Positions 18,555-28,801 are shown, counted from the first letter of the stretch. The stretch: DNA of 64,000 nucleotides from an uncultured Umboniibacter sp. (GCF_947497555.1 NZ_CANMGY010000006.1:1-64000); one strand, 5' to 3'. Notes: a model not told the origin generated them from the letters alone. Program-made: numbers and translations.

Positions 18555-20219
18555 ATGTTTCACAAAATTACTCTCACGCTAGCATCGCTGCTTATCTTTG
18601 CGAGCACGGCCGCTTTCGCCCAGTTCTCCGACAATGCGACATTTCCGGCAGCACCCAGCTTTCTAGCCGTAGATGAAGCCTACCAAGCATCACCCGAATG
18701 GCGTAATGGCGAGTTATCCGTTATCTGGGAAGCCGAACCTGGATACTATCTGTATCAGCATCAATTTTCCCACATTCTTAACGGGCAAACACTCAATGTT
18801 GACTACCCGGATACGGCGATTATCAAGTTCGATGAATTCTTCAATCAAGAACTCTCGGTGTTTTACGATAATGCTTATGTGGTCGCACAAACTGACGCGC
18901 CCAACGTGGGTGATATGTTAGTTCTGACCTTCCAAGGTTGTGCCGACGCGGGCTTATGCTATCCGCCTGAAACTTGGTATTTCGAATATTTGGGTAACGG
19001 CGAATTCTCACCCACCGACGAAATCGAAACCACTGCGGCCAGTTCTATCGTGGCGCCTATCGCTACACCAAGCTTCTCTTGGCTAATGGTCTTTTCTGCC
19101 TTTCTTGGTGGGCTAATCCTCAACGCAATGCCCTGCGTATTCCCGGTGCTCGCGCTAAAGGCCACGAGTTTCATCAATGCGGGGGCTTCTGCACGACAAC
19201 ACGCCTGGATTTACACCGCTGGTGTCGTGTTGAGTTTTCTACTTTTTGCCGCGGTGATTGTCGGCCTAGCTTTAGCGGGTCAACAAGTTGGCTGGGGCTT
19301 CCATCTTCAGTCTCCCATCATGGTCACAATCTTGATTTATCTTTTCGTCGCGATGGCGCTAGTTCTGGCACTAGATATGCCGTTAGCACAGCGTTTGATG
19401 GGTGCCGGATCTGAACTTCAACAGGGCCACTCAAAATCCGCGAGTTTCTTCACGGGGCTACTAGCGGTTGTTGTAGCAAGCCCGTGCACCGCACCCTTTA
19501 TGGGCGCTGCAATGGGTGCTGCACTCACGCAATCCGCGGCTGCCACCTTTGCTATCTTTATCGCCATCGGCTTCGGCATGGCAGCGCCAATTCTCGTACT
19601 GAGCTACTGGCCAGGACTCATTCAACGCTTGCCAAGACCAGGCCTTTGGATGGTAAAGGTTCGCGAATTTATGGTTTTCCCTCTCCTCGCCACGGCACTT
19701 TACCTGCTTTGGGTAGTTGGCCAGCAAACCGGTGTTACGGGGTTAACGATGATTGCCTTTGGCGCGCTGCTGATAGCCATGGGACTCTGGTTAATTAACA
19801 TGAAATCAAAGGGTGCAAAGCTGTCGGGCTTAGTATTTTTATTACTTGCGGTGTACGCTGCTAAACCGAGTGCGCCGAGCTCCAGCAATTGGGTGAGCTA
19901 CTCAGAAGTTGCTTTAACTGAAGCACGACAAGCAGGTCCAGTGTTCGTTGACGTTACCGCTGCTTGGTGCATCACCTGCCTGGCTAACAAGCGGGTATTG
20001 AACGACGAGGAAATACAAACCGAGTTTACGGCCAACAACGTCACCCTCATGGAGGCCGATTGGACCTCCGCCGATGAAAATATCAGCCGCTACCTTAGTA
20101 GTTATGGCCGCGCCGGTGTTCCGCTTTATGTCTACTACCCGAATGCCGGCGAGGCCGGTATCGTACTGCCACAATTACTCTCTAAAAACATTATTCTAGA
20201 GACTATTTCAGCAGAGTAG
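18555..20219 (+). CDS. dsbD: Thiol:disulfide interchange protein DsbD
   Basis: DsbD moves electrons from cytoplasmic thioredoxin through the inner membrane to periplasmic DsbC, DsbG, CcmG and related acceptors. The 554-residue protein has a signal peptide, an N-terminal alpha domain with C129/C135 (GCADAGLCYPPE), an eight-helix core with C194 (NAMPCVFP) and C311 (ASPCTAPF), and a C-terminal thioredoxin-like domain with WCITC (C472, C475). It lies before aroQ-accB-accC, as in Pseudomonas. Shared upstream sequence with the peroxidase suggests joint induction, perhaps under oxidative or envelope stress. Confidence 0.96.
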   Translation: MFHKITLTLASLLIFASTAAFAQFSDNATFPAAPSFLAVDEAYQASPEWRNGELSVIWEAEPGYYLYQHQFSHILNGQTLNVDYPDTAIIKFDEFFNQELSVFYDNAYVVAQTDAPNVGDMLVLTFQGCADAGLCYPPETWYFEYLGNGEFSPTDEIETTAASSIVAPIATPSFSWLMVFSAFLGGLILNAMPCVFPVLALKATSFINAGASARQHAWIYTAGVVLSFLLFAAVIVGLALAGQQVGWGFHLQSPIMVTILIYLFVAMALVLALDMPLAQRLMGAGSELQQGHSKSASFFTGLLAVVVASPCTAPFMGAAMGAALTQSAAATFAIFIAIGFGMAAPILVLSYWPGLIQRLPRPGLWMVKVREFMVFPLLATALYLLWVVGQQTGVTGLTMIAFGALLIAMGLWLINMKSKGAKLSGLVFLLLAVYAAKPSAPSSSNWVSYSEVALTEARQAGPVFVDVTAAWCITCLANKRVLNDEEIQTEFTANNVTLMEADWTSADENISRYLSSYGRAGVPLYVYYPNAGEAGIVLPQLLSKNIILETISAE

Positions 20220-20223
20220 ATCG

Positions 20224-20251
20224 CGTTTAAGTAGGAGAAAACACTTAAACG
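20224..20251 (+). terminator. Hairpin after dsbD
   Basis: CGTTTAAGT (20224-20232) and ACTTAAACG (20243-20251) form a perfect 9-bp stem with a 10-nt loop, 5 bases after the dsbD stop codon. Only a weak T run follows (CGTTTTAAAA), so it may end or stabilise the transcript. Confidence 0.5.
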
Positions 20252-20324
20252 AGCGTTTTAAAATGCCGCTAAATGCTACAAATTTCATCAAACTACACCG
20301 AAGTTGGACATTTTATTGGACAGA

Positions 20325-20361
20325 GTTCTGATTTTACTGCAGAATTGGCAGAAATCAGAAC
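20325..20361 (+). promoter_or_regulatory. Inverted repeat in the aroQ upstream region
   Basis: GTTCTGATTT (20325-20334) and AAATCAGAAC (20352-20361) are perfect 10-bp arms. Between them a second small stem, CTGC/GCAG, closes a 7-nt loop. The repeat ends 15 bases before the aroQ ATG, which has no visible Shine-Dalgarno sequence. It could be an operator or an RNA hairpin controlling translation; no T tract follows. Confidence 0.55.
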
Positions 20362-20376
20362 TGACTGGTCACAGAA

Positions 20377-20820
20377 ATGTCTTCGCTGTTACTTATACAT
20401 GGTCCCAACCTCAACCTTCTCGGCACACGTGAGCCTGAAATTTATGGTTCCGATAGCTTGGAAGACATTAACGCCCGAATGCGTCTTATCGCTGAATCAT
20501 CGGGCCATGAGTTGTTTAGCTTTCAAAGTAATCATGAAGGCGCCTTGGTCGATCGCATCCAGCAGGCTGCGGGCGAAGGCATTTGCCACATTCTGATCAA
20601 TCCAGCTGCCTATACCCATACTAGCGTTGCCCTTCGCGACGCGCTTTTGGCGGTTGGCATTCCGTTTACTGAAATTCATTTGTCGAACCCTCATAGCCGT
20701 GAGGAGTTTCGTCATCACTCATTCCTCAGTGATATCGCCCAAGGCGTTGTTGTTGGTTTTGGTCCACAAAGTTACGACGTGGCACTAACCGGTATCATAA
20801 ACGCCTTAGCACACCACTGA
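20377..20820 (+). CDS. aroQ: 3-dehydroquinate dehydratase, type II
   Basis: AroQ dehydrates 3-dehydroquinate to 3-dehydroshikimate in the shikimate pathway. The 147-residue protein has [16 protein letters not shown] with the lid arginine R18 and catalytic Y23, the substrate motif NPAAYTHTS (about 75-83), and catalytic H101 in [10 protein letters not shown]. It is the first gene before accB-accC, a conserved order. Its start lacks a clear ribosome binding site but is backed by conserved N-terminal sequence. Confidence 0.97.
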   Translation: MSSLLLIHGPNLNLLGTREPEIYGSDSLEDINARMRLIAESSGHELFSFQSNHEGALVDRIQQAAGEGICHILINPAAYTHTSVALRDALLAVGIPFTEIHLSNPHSREEFRHHSFLSDIAQGVVVGFGPQSYDVALTGIINALAHH

Positions 20821-20866
20821 TTGAAATAATTTTGTTTCCGCTCACCTAATTAGAGAGTTAAAAGTC

Positions 20867-21325
20867 ATGGACATTCGTAAAATTAAGAAACTAATCGAAC
20901 TGCTCGAAGAATCAGATATCGGTGAAATTGAAATTAAAGAAGGCGAAGAATCGGTTCGCATCAGCCGTGGAAGTGGCGTAGCCGTTGCGCCAGTTGCCGC
21001 GCCAGTGATGGCTCCAGCAGCCGCGCCTGCAGCAGCACCTGCCCCAGCAGCACCTGCCCCAGCAGCAGCTCCAGTAGAAGCAGCCGCACCAGTTGACGCA
21101 CTGAAGTCGCCTATGGTCGGTACTTTCTACGGCGCACCAGCGCCTGGTTCAGCCCCATTTGTCACAGTAGGACAAACGGTAAAAGCCGGTGACGTGGTAT
21201 GTATCGTTGAAGCAATGAAGATGATGAATCAGATCGAAGCTGATAAATCTGGCGTGGTAGAAGCTATTCTTGTTCAAGATGGTTCTCCAGTTGAGTTCGA
21301 CCAGCCACTTATCGTTATCGCTTAA
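20867..21325 (+). CDS. accB: Biotin carboxyl carrier protein of acetyl-CoA carboxylase
   Basis: AccB carries the biotin that is carboxylated by AccC and then used by AccAD to make malonyl-CoA. The 152-residue protein has the N-terminal [15 protein letters not shown] helix, a flexible Ala/Pro-rich linker (about 39-76) and a C-terminal biotinyl domain with K118 in VEAMKMM. accC follows after 15 bases. The linker DNA is repetitive (Ala/Pro codons), as usual for this gene. Confidence 0.97.
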   Translation: MDIRKIKKLIELLEESDIGEIEIKEGEESVRISRGSGVAVAPVAAPVMAPAAAPAAAPAPAAPAPAAAPVEAAAPVDALKSPMVGTFYGAPAPGSAPFVTVGQTVKAGDVVCIVEAMKMMNQIEADKSGVVEAILVQDGSPVEFDQPLIVIA

Positions 21326-21340
21326 TTCGAGGTTTCACTT

Positions 21341-22681
21341 ATGTTGAAGAAAGTTCTCATCGCAAACCGCGGCGAGATTGCACTTCGAGTTTTGCGAGCC
21401 TGTAAAGAGCTCGACATCAAAACTGTAGCTGTGCACTCCGTTGTGGATCGCGACCTTAAGCACGTTAGACTGGCTGATGAGTCCGTTTGCATTGGTCCGA
21501 ATCCGTCGCCACAGAGCTACCTGAACATTCCGGCTATTATCGCAGCCATGGAAATTACGGGTGCAGACTCTGTTCACCCTGGATACGGTTTCCTCGCTGA
21601 AAATGCAGATTTCGCGGAGCAAGTCGAAAATAGCGGTTTCACCTTTATCGGCCCTAGCGCTGAGGTGATTCGTAAAATGGGCGACAAAGTTGCTGCGATT
21701 GAAGCAATGATTGAAGCGCAAGTACCAACCGTGCCTGGCTCCAACGGACCACTCAACGACGACCCTGCTCGTAATGAACGTCTCGCCGACGAAATTGGCC
21801 TACCCGTTATCATTAAAGCCGCTGCTGGCGGTGGTGGTCGAGGTATGCGCGTTGTTCACGAGAAATCTGAACTCATCAACTCTATTGCGGTAACAAAAGC
21901 CGAAGCCGCGGCAGCGTTCGGCGATGATACGGTCTACATGGAGAAATTCCTGCAGACTCCTCGCCACGTTGAGATTCAAGTTCTGTCAGACAAGCACGGT
22001 AACGCTATTCACTTGGGTGACCGCGATTGCTCACTTCAGCGCCGTCATCAAAAGGTGCTTGAAGAAGCGCCAGCACCATTCATTGATGAGGAAGCTCGCG
22101 TTCAAGTCCAAAAAGCCTGTACGGATGCCTGTAAGAAGATTGGTTACGCGGGCGCCGGCACCTTCGAGTTCCTCTACGAAAACGGTAAGTTCTATTTCAT
22201 TGAGATGAACACCCGAGTTCAGGTTGAGCACCCGGTAACGGAAATGGTGACGGGTGTAGACATTGTTAAAGAGCAGCTACTTATTGCAGCGGGTCTCCCA
22301 CTGTCTTATACCCAGGACCAGATCGAAATTAAAGGTCACGCCTTCGAGTGTCGTATCAACGCTGAAGATCCTGAGCGCTTTCTACCAAGCCCAGGTAAAG
22401 TTGATGTATTTCACGCACCAGGTGGCCTAGGTGTTCGTGTTGACTCGCACCTTTACAGTGGCTACACCGTGCCACCTAACTACGATTCGTTAATTGCTAA
22501 AGTCATCTGCTGGGGCGATACCCGTGCAGAGGCGTTAAAGCGAACCGAGCGGGCATTAGGCGAAACGGTAGTTCAGGGTATTAAGACCAACATTCCTCTT
22601 CAGGTTGACCTAGTCACCGATACAGAGTTCATGAAAGGTGGTATCAACATCCACTATCTTGAGAAGAAATTGGGAATGTAG
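21341..22681 (+). CDS. accC: Biotin carboxylase of acetyl-CoA carboxylase
   Basis: AccC is the ATP-grasp enzyme that carboxylates the AccB biotin with bicarbonate. At 446 residues it has standard length. Recognisable parts are [17 protein letters not shown] at the N-terminus, the glycine-rich ATP loop [12 protein letters not shown] (about 158-169), [20 protein letters not shown] (about 286-299) and the C-terminal [10 protein letters not shown] Rho-independent terminator follows 22 bases downstream. Confidence 0.98.
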   Translation: MLKKVLIANRGEIALRVLRACKELDIKTVAVHSVVDRDLKHVRLADESVCIGPNPSPQSYLNIPAIIAAMEITGADSVHPGYGFLAENADFAEQVENSGFTFIGPSAEVIRKMGDKVAAIEAMIEAQVPTVPGSNGPLNDDPARNERLADEIGLPVIIKAAAGGGGRGMRVVHEKSELINSIAVTKAEAAAAFGDDTVYMEKFLQTPRHVEIQVLSDKHGNAIHLGDRDCSLQRRHQKVLEEAPAPFIDEEARVQVQKACTDACKKIGYAGAGTFEFLYENGKFYFIEMNTRVQVEHPVTEMVTGVDIVKEQLLIAAGLPLSYTQDQIEIKGHAFECRINAEDPERFLPSPGKVDVFHAPGGLGVRVDSHLYSGYTVPPNYDSLIAKVICWGDTRAEALKRTERALGETVVQGIKTNIPLQVDLVTDTEFMKGGINIHYLEKKLGM

Positions 22682-22703
22682 TCGTTACGCTACCCACATC
22701 TGA

Positions 22704-22729
22704 GGCGCAGATTGTTCTGCGCCTTTTTT
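22704..22729 (+). terminator. Terminator after accC
   Basis: GGCGCAG and CTGCGCC form a 7-bp stem around ATTGTT, followed by six T. The upstream reading frame of prmA would begin inside it, which supports a later prmA start. Confidence 0.9.
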
Positions 22730-22777
22730 ATTGGAGCTGTTAAACTCTCCTCATTACTTTCTGAGGACATGAATACC

Positions 22778-23659
22778 ATGAACTGGCTGCAAATTAAGTT
22801 CGATTTACAACGTAGTGATGTCGAAGCCTTCGAAGATCTTCTTTTGGCCACCGGATCACACGCAATCACGCTTCGCGATAACGAAGATGAGCCAGTTCTC
22901 GAGCCTGGTGTTGGCGAAACACCGCTATGGTCTAACACTCAGATTACTGCACTGTATGACGCCGACATTAATGTCGATGCCTTGATCAATGTCATCCAAG
23001 AGCATTGGACCGGCGAGCTCCCTAGCTACCGCGCGGAGATCCTTGAGAACAAGGATTGGGAGCGCGCATGGATGGACAATTACCATCCCATGCAGTTTGG
23101 CGAGCGTCTATGGATTTGCCCTAGCTGGAAGGCAGCGCCTAACCCCAATGCCGTGAACCTAATGCTTGATCCAGGCTTGGCGTTTGGTACGGGAACCCAC
23201 CCCACTACCTCGCTGTGTCTAAAGTGGCTTGACGAACAATCTTGGAGTGGTGAGCTGGTATTAGATTTTGGTTGCGGTAGTGGCATTTTAGCTATTGCTG
23301 CGCTGCTGCTGGGTGCAGACACCGCTGTCGGCGTCGATATCGACCCCCAAGCAGTGGATGCGACCTACGAAAACGCGACCCGCAACCGCATAGACCCCAG
23401 CCGCATCAGTGTATTTCTCCCCGAGGGTGCGCCTGAGGTTCTGGCCGATGTCACAATCGCCAACATTCTTGCTGGTCCGCTGGAGGCCTTATCAGATAAA
23501 CTCATTGGGCAAACTAAACTGGGCGGCAAAATTGTGCTCAGCGGACTTCTCGCAGAGCAAGCTGAGATCGTGGCTAAATCCTATGAGCACGCCATCAAGT
23601 GGAATCCCGTGACCCTGCAAGACGGATGGGCTAGACTCGATGGAACAAGAATAAACTAA
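22778..23659 (+). CDS. prmA: Ribosomal protein L11 methyltransferase
   Basis: PrmA trimethylates ribosomal protein L11 using S-adenosylmethionine. From ATG 22778 (MNWLQIKF) the protein has 293 residues, the same as E. coli PrmA, and the N-terminus aligns with its MPWIQLKL. An ATG nine bases earlier is closer to GAGG and remains possible. The SAM-binding motif is LVLDFGCGSGILAIA, with the nearby GTGTHPTT substrate loop and NILAGPL. It lies between accC and the zinc-ribbon gene, as in Pseudomonas. Confidence 0.95.
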   Translation: MNWLQIKFDLQRSDVEAFEDLLLATGSHAITLRDNEDEPVLEPGVGETPLWSNTQITALYDADINVDALINVIQEHWTGELPSYRAEILENKDWERAWMDNYHPMQFGERLWICPSWKAAPNPNAVNLMLDPGLAFGTGTHPTTSLCLKWLDEQSWSGELVLDFGCGSGILAIAALLLGADTAVGVDIDPQAVDATYENATRNRIDPSRISVFLPEGAPEVLADVTIANILAGPLEALSDKLIGQTKLGGKIVLSGLLAEQAEIVAKSYEHAIKWNPVTLQDGWARLDGTRIN

Positions 23660-23672
23660 GCACCTTAAAAAC

Positions 23673-25721
23673 ATGAGCAAGACAAACAACTACATCGTGT
23701 TCTGCCCCGCCTGCAAGGCTCGCTTCTATGTGAGCAAAGCTATGCTAGCCCAAGCAGATGGTCACGTGCGCTGTGGTTCATGCCAAAAGGTTTTTAGTAC
23801 CGCTTCTCAGGTATCACCCATTACGGATAACGTGGAATTTGAGGGTTACTTCGAAGACCTCGCGTACGCTGTAGACGACATCACTCCGGTTCAACCTGGG
23901 CAAATTGACTCTGCCGATTGGTTGGATGACGAACTCATTGCACTCGCTGAACTTGATGCAGAGCGAGCTCTAACCGACGACGAACTCCCTGAAATCGACG
24001 ATGATATCTTCCGTGAAATCGACAGTGAGCTAAATTCACTTCTTGCGGATCAAGTTGTGAGTAACGAAGATGATTATCCCGAGGCGCAGGGAGACTTAAC
24101 CAGTCCATTGGATTCTTCGTCTCACCATCGCGCTAGCGCTCCATCGGCGGGTCTCTCCAGCTTCGACTATGCGACGTCATCGTCCGACGACGCTGCAGGC
24201 CTAGAACAAACAGGTTCTGACTACCAAGCTTCGGCAATGGTAGCGTTAGCTGAGCCTTCAACCTCCGAACTCAAAGACGATGAGGCTGACAAACCTTCAA
24301 CTAACGTTGACGACGAAACATCTGAGTATGAGTCTGAGTCTGATTTTAAATCGCTAGAACCAGACCTTGAGCTGGATGAGCACGAGCAATCAAACGAAAT
24401 AACAGCCGCGCCTCAAGATCGGCAGGAATCTCTCGATAAGCCGGAGGGAAAAGATTCGCCAAAAGCCCAGGAACGTCAAGAACCCACTATTGGTTCTGAG
24501 TTTTTTGCCGATCTAAAACTCAACGCTTCCGATGATACATCATCAAATGGGGAACGGTTTGAAGACATCAACTTTAGTGACATCCCGACTGTCGAGGTGC
24601 TTAGCCAAACGCAGCATCCTTTCAATGACGACGCCGAGTTGGAAGAATTAGACGTCAGTCCTGATCCCAACGAGGAATCAAGCTCTGACGACACCTGCAT
24701 TGACGACAGTTCTCGCGCACCCAATTCCGCAGATAATCTAGATGAAGCGAGGGACCGAGAGGACTTAGCGGACCTAGATTCGCAAGATGCGATCAACCCA
24801 ACATCGATTACTGATGATAGCTCCGCTGAGGACGCAATTATTGAAGAATCGGTCTCTGACAAAGCGGACTCTCAAGAAGCTGACTCTCAAGAAGCTGACT
24901 CCGAAGATTCAGACTCTCAAGAAGCGAATTCTCAAGAAGCGGACAGTGATTATCCGCTTCAGCCAGAGCCACAGCACACAGATAACCCTGAAGTGGCCAC
25001 CCGCAACGAATCAATTGCTGCCGAGGATAATGCCGAGCTGGACGAGATCGATGATGGCGAGACTGCTCATGAGGTCGAGCTGGATGAATCAATTCGCGCT
25101 AACATACCGGAACAGGAAGAAACACTGCCCGATAGTGAATACGAGCACACCAACTCATACGGTAACGAAGACGATGAAGCCGAATACCTTCAACATGATG
25201 ACGAATATCAGCCCCATCTTGCGGAAATGGATCTGCAGCTAGAGAAGCGTAGCCGCTTACCAACCGTCCTCTGGAGCAGTACCTCACTGTTACTTATCGT
25301 AATTTTGGGGGCGCAGATAGCGTGGCTTAAGCTGCCCACCTGGTCTGCCATAGAGCAATATCGACCCTATTATCAGCAAGCCTGCGAGCTCATCAAGTGC
25401 GAACTACCGATCTACGATGATGTCAAAGCGATTGAAATCATTGCCTTCGACATTGAAGCCGATAACACCGCGGGGTTGCTAAACGTTAATATCAGTCTGC
25501 GTAATAGCGCCGCTTTTTCACAGCGGGCTCCAGGGCTTCAATTAGAATTCAGTAGCGCTAGTGGCATTCCAGTGGCAACATTGAATTATGATATTAGCCA
25601 GTTGGTAAAGACTGACTCGATTGATCGGCTCGAGCCCAATGAAATCATCCAGCTTCAGCTCTATGTTGCAGATCCTGGAGATATCGCAACCAACTACCAG
25701 GCTTACATCGTAAAAAACTGA
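23673..25721 (+). CDS. Zinc-ribbon/DUF3426 membrane protein with long acidic linker
   Basis: This is an uncharacterised protein found between prmA and dusB in many gammaproteobacteria. Of its 682 residues, the first 45 form an MJ0042-type zinc ribbon (C11, C14, C34, C37). About residues 60-520 are a disordered, highly acidic region rich in Asp, Glu and Ser. A membrane segment follows at about 530-550 (LLLIVILGAQIAWL), then a C-terminal DUF3426 domain, probably periplasmic. Homologues are often nearer 300-450 residues, so the linker is unusually long. It includes an SQEAD-type short repeat at about 397-425. Confidence 0.85.
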   Translation: MSKTNNYIVFCPACKARFYVSKAMLAQADGHVRCGSCQKVFSTASQVSPITDNVEFEGYFEDLAYAVDDITPVQPGQIDSADWLDDELIALAELDAERALTDDELPEIDDDIFREIDSELNSLLADQVVSNEDDYPEAQGDLTSPLDSSSHHRASAPSAGLSSFDYATSSSDDAAGLEQTGSDYQASAMVALAEPSTSELKDDEADKPSTNVDDETSEYESESDFKSLEPDLELDEHEQSNEITAAPQDRQESLDKPEGKDSPKAQERQEPTIGSEFFADLKLNASDDTSSNGERFEDINFSDIPTVEVLSQTQHPFNDDAELEELDVSPDPNEESSSDDTCIDDSSRAPNSADNLDEARDREDLADLDSQDAINPTSITDDSSAEDAIIEESVSDKADSQEADSQEADSEDSDSQEANSQEADSDYPLQPEPQHTDNPEVATRNESIAAEDNAELDEIDDGETAHEVELDESIRANIPEQEETLPDSEYEHTNSYGNEDDEAEYLQHDDEYQPHLAEMDLQLEKRSRLPTVLWSSTSLLLIVILGAQIAWLKLPTWSAIEQYRPYYQQACELIKCELPIYDDVKAIEIIAFDIEADNTAGLLNVNISLRNSAAFSQRAPGLQLEFSSASGIPVATLNYDISQLVKTDSIDRLEPNEIIQLQLYVADPGDIATNYQAYIVKN

Positions 25722-25786
25722 TCTATTTTCACTCAAACTTCTTTTGCTTAGCGGCGTCATAAGCTAGAATCGCTCGCCCAGAACAA

Positions 25787-26758
25787 ATGGCTATTGAGAT
25801 GTATTCCATAGGTCCCTATCAGTTATCCAACCCAACCATACTTGCCCCCATGGCAGGCGTCACCGACTTACCGTTCCGTCGCTTATGTCATCGCATGGGT
25901 GCGGGCCTCGTGGTGGGTGAAATGCTGACATCCGACGTATCGCTATGGAACTCTACCAAAAGCCGACACCGGCTTCGTCACGACAATGAAGTCACACCGA
26001 AGGCGATTCAGATTGCCGGAGGTGACGCTGAAATGTTAGGCAATGCGGCGCAGATGACCCAACAGCTTGGCGCTCAGATTATTGACATTAACATGGGCTG
26101 TCCCGCCAAGAAGGTTTGTAAGAAGGCCGCCGGATCTGCTCTGTTAAAGGACGAGGCATTAGTAACGGAGATCCTTCATGCCGTGGTAGCCGCCGTGGAC
26201 GTTCCCGTCTCGTTGAAAATCCGAACGGGCTGGTCTCCAGATCAGCGTAATGGTGTGACGATTGCGCGGATTGCCGAAGATGCAGGAATCAAGTCTCTTG
26301 CCGTTCATGGTCGTACTCGGGCCTGTAAATACCAAGGCGAGGCCGAATATGAAACCATTCGTCAGATTGTTGAGGCCGTTGATATCCCTGTCGCCGCAAA
26401 CGGTGATATAGAGACGCCGGAAAAGGCAAAAGAAGTGATAGAATTCACCGGCGCTAAAGCAGTGATGATTGGCAGAGCCGCACAGGGGAACCCGTGGTTA
26501 TTTCGTGAAATCAATCATTTTTTAGCCAACGGTGAGCACTTACCAACCATTAGTCAAACCGAACAAGCTGAGATTCTCCTCGATCACATCAAACAGCTGC
26601 ATGAATTCTACGGTCCCGTTATGGGCTACAGAATTGCGCGCAAGCACGTGAACTGGTATTTGAAACCAGTAGGTGCAGATCGAGAATTTATAAAGATGTT
26701 TAACAGCATCGACGATGAAACAGAACAACTACAAACAATTTGTAACTTCTTTAGCTAA
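25787..26758 (+). CDS. dusB: tRNA-dihydrouridine synthase B
   Basis: DusB is a flavoenzyme that reduces uridine to dihydrouridine in tRNA D loops. The 323-residue TIM-barrel protein has LAPMAGVTDLPFRRL at the N-terminus, INMGCPAKKVCKKAAGSAL with the catalytic cysteine (about 104-122), the SLKIRTGW substrate motif, and VMIGRAAQGNPW near 229. It precedes fis by 32 bases; the dusB-fis operon is conserved and controls Fis levels in E. coli. Confidence 0.96.
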   Translation: MAIEMYSIGPYQLSNPTILAPMAGVTDLPFRRLCHRMGAGLVVGEMLTSDVSLWNSTKSRHRLRHDNEVTPKAIQIAGGDAEMLGNAAQMTQQLGAQIIDINMGCPAKKVCKKAAGSALLKDEALVTEILHAVVAAVDVPVSLKIRTGWSPDQRNGVTIARIAEDAGIKSLAVHGRTRACKYQGEAEYETIRQIVEAVDIPVAANGDIETPEKAKEVIEFTGAKAVMIGRAAQGNPWLFREINHFLANGEHLPTISQTEQAEILLDHIKQLHEFYGPVMGYRIARKHVNWYLKPVGADREFIKMFNSIDDETEQLQTICNFFS

Positions 26759-26790
26759 TAAGAAGACCTAATAGGAGAGGAACTCAGAGC

Positions 26791-27063
26791 ATGAGTGAAC
26801 AGCTGTTAAAGGCCACCGAGGCCAACGTTGAAGATTATCCAACATTACGCGACTCGGTAGCCCGTTCAATGCGCAATTATTTCAAGGCCTTAGAAGGTCA
26901 GGAGCCCAGCGAAATTTATGACATGGTCATGAATGAAGTTGAAGAGCCTCTTTTAGAAGCGGTGATGAAGTTTACCAAGAATAACCAATCTCGCGCTGCC
27001 AGTATCATGGGCCTCAACCGAGGAACGCTTCGTAAAAAGCTCAAACGTTACGATATGCTTTAA
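26791..27063 (+). CDS. fis: Nucleoid protein and regulator Fis
   Basis: Fis is a small dimeric DNA-bending protein that activates stable-RNA promoters and shapes the nucleoid. The 90-residue product has an N-terminal helical dimerisation region with SVARSMRNYFKAL and a C-terminal helix-turn-helix (NNQSRAASIMGLNRGTLRKKL, about 66-86; family signature). GAGAGGA lies upstream of its ATG. A GGGGG/CCCCC hairpin at 27075-27106 follows without a T tract. Confidence 0.96.
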   Translation: MSEQLLKATEANVEDYPTLRDSVARSMRNYFKALEGQEPSEIYDMVMNEVEEPLLEAVMKFTKNNQSRAASIMGLNRGTLRKKLKRYDML

Positions 27064-27235
27064 GCCCTCTCCTTGGGGGTCGTCAAGCCTTTCGCTTCGC
27101 CCCCAAAGATCCCCTATCTTCGCCCTCTTTTCTCATCTGAAAAACTAACGCTGCAAATGGTAATAGTTCCTGCGACATGTTGCCGTCGTTTTTGTAAAAT
27201 TCCACCTTTACTATGTACCACTACTAGAGGCTCTC

Positions 27236-28801
27236 ATGTCAGTAACTGCTGTTAAACGCGCGCTAATTAGCGTGTCAGATAAATCAGGTGTCGTCGATTT
27301 TGCTCGTGAACTCGTTGCTCAAGGTGTAGAAATTCTCTCCACTGGCGGAACGTTTAAGCTACTAAGCAACGAGGGTATTGCTGTTACTGAAGTGGCTAAG
27401 GTCACAGGTTTCCCAGAAATCATGGATGGTCGAGTTAAAACGCTTCACCCAACCATTCACGGCGGTATTCTTGCGCGTCGTGGCCAAGATGACGAGACTG
27501 CAGCAACGCATGGTATCGGCTACATCGACATGGTCGTGGTAAACCTCTACCCATTCCGCGAAACCATCGCTAAGCCTGACTGTTCGCTTGACCATGCTAT
27601 TGAGAACATCGATATCGGTGGCCCAACCATGGTTCGTGCAGCGGCCAAGAACCACAAATATGTGGGCATTGTTGTTGATGCGGGCGACTACGGCCGTATC
27701 ATTGACGAACTCAAGGCAGACAAGGGTTTAAGCACCGCATTGAAACGCGAGCTCGCCGCAAAGGCCTTTGCCCATACCGCAGATTACGACGGTGCTATCG
27801 CTAACTACCTGGGAGCACTAGAGGACGACGCGCCAAGCGACGCCTTCCCAACCACATTCAATCGTCAGTTCGTTAAAACTGAAGACCTCCGTTACGGTGA
27901 GAACCCACATCAGCGCGCAGCGTTCTATCGCGAACACGACTTAAAGGAAGCCAGTGTTGCCAGCGCAGTTCAGCTCAATGGTAAAGCACTGTCATTCAAT
28001 AACATCGCGGATACTGACGCCGCACTTGAATGCGTTAAATGCTTCGAAGAGCCAGCCTGTGTAATTGTTAAGCACGCAAACCCCTGTGGTGTCGCGATTG
28101 GTTCGAATATCTTAAATGCTTATGATCGCGCCTTTAGTACTGACCCAACTTCGGCCTTTGGCGGTATTATCGCATTCAACCGAGAACTCGATGCAGACAC
28201 CGCCCAAGCGATTATCGATCGCCAATTTGTTGAAGTTATTATCGCTCCGAGTGTGAGTGACCAAGCTGCTGCAGTGGTTGCTACGAAGGCGAATGTTCGT
28301 CTTCTGAGCTGTGGCGACTTAACTGAGCAAGGCGCTGCCTATGACTTTAAACGCGTCAACGGCGGACTACTTATTCAAGATCGCGACCTTAAACCTATTA
28401 CTGCAGATGATCTTAAAATCGTTAGTAAGATTGCCCCAACTGAGGAGCAAATCCGTGACTTACTGTTCGCATGGAACGTTGCCAACTACGTGAAATCCAA
28501 TGCTATCGTCTATGTGAATGATGGCATGACGATTGGTGTGGGCGCAGGACAAATGAGCCGCGTTTACTCCGCTAAAATTGCGGCTATTAAGGCGGCTGAC
28601 GAAAACTTAGTTGTTGAGGGCTCAGTAATGGCCTCTGACGCCTTCTTCCCGTTTAGAGATGGTATTGACGCTGCGGCCGCTGCCGGTATTAAGGCGATCA
28701 TTCAACCGGGTGGTTCAATGCGCGACGAAGAAGTTATCGCCGCGGCGGACGAACATGGTATCGCCATGGTATTTACCGGCGTTCGTCACTTCCGCCACTA
28801 A
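27236..28801 (+). CDS. purH: AICAR transformylase / IMP cyclohydrolase
   Basis: PurH catalyses the last two steps of IMP synthesis. The 521-residue bifunctional protein has an N-terminal methylglyoxal-synthase-like IMPCH domain ([29 protein letters not shown]) and a C-terminal formyltransferase domain ([30 protein letters not shown]). purD follows after 11 bases. I found no purine riboswitch in the 170-base gap after fis. Confidence 0.98.
   Translation: MSVTAVKRALISVSDKSGVVDFARELVAQGVEILSTGGTFKLLSNEGIAVTEVAKVTGFPEIMDGRVKTLHPTIHGGILARRGQDDETAATHGIGYIDMVVVNLYPFRETIAKPDCSLDHAIENIDIGGPTMVRAAAKNHKYVGIVVDAGDYGRIIDELKADKGLSTALKRELAAKAFAHTADYDGAIANYLGALEDDAPSDAFPTTFNRQFVKTEDLRYGENPHQRAAFYREHDLKEASVASAVQLNGKALSFNNIADTDAALECVKCFEEPACVIVKHANPCGVAIGSNILNAYDRAFSTDPTSAFGGIIAFNRELDADTAQAIIDRQFVEVIIAPSVSDQAAAVVATKANVRLLSCGDLTEQGAAYDFKRVNGGLLIQDRDLKPITADDLKIVSKIAPTEEQIRDLLFAWNVANYVKSNAIVYVNDGMTIGVGAGQMSRVYSAKIAAIKAADENLVVEGSVMASDAFFPFRDGIDAAAAAGIKAIIQPGGSMRDEEVIAAADEHGIAMVFTGVRHFRH

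Noticed and set aside
24787-25242. Open frame inside the zinc-ribbon/DUF3426 gene
   Set aside because: A plus-one shadow of the repetitive acidic coding region; the high Lys/Arg/Thr content arises from frame-shifted Asp/Glu codons.
27075-27106. GGGGG/CCCCC hairpin after fis as a terminator or purine riboswitch
   Set aside because: No T tract follows, and none of the conserved purine or ZTP riboswitch segments is present; noted only as a hairpin.
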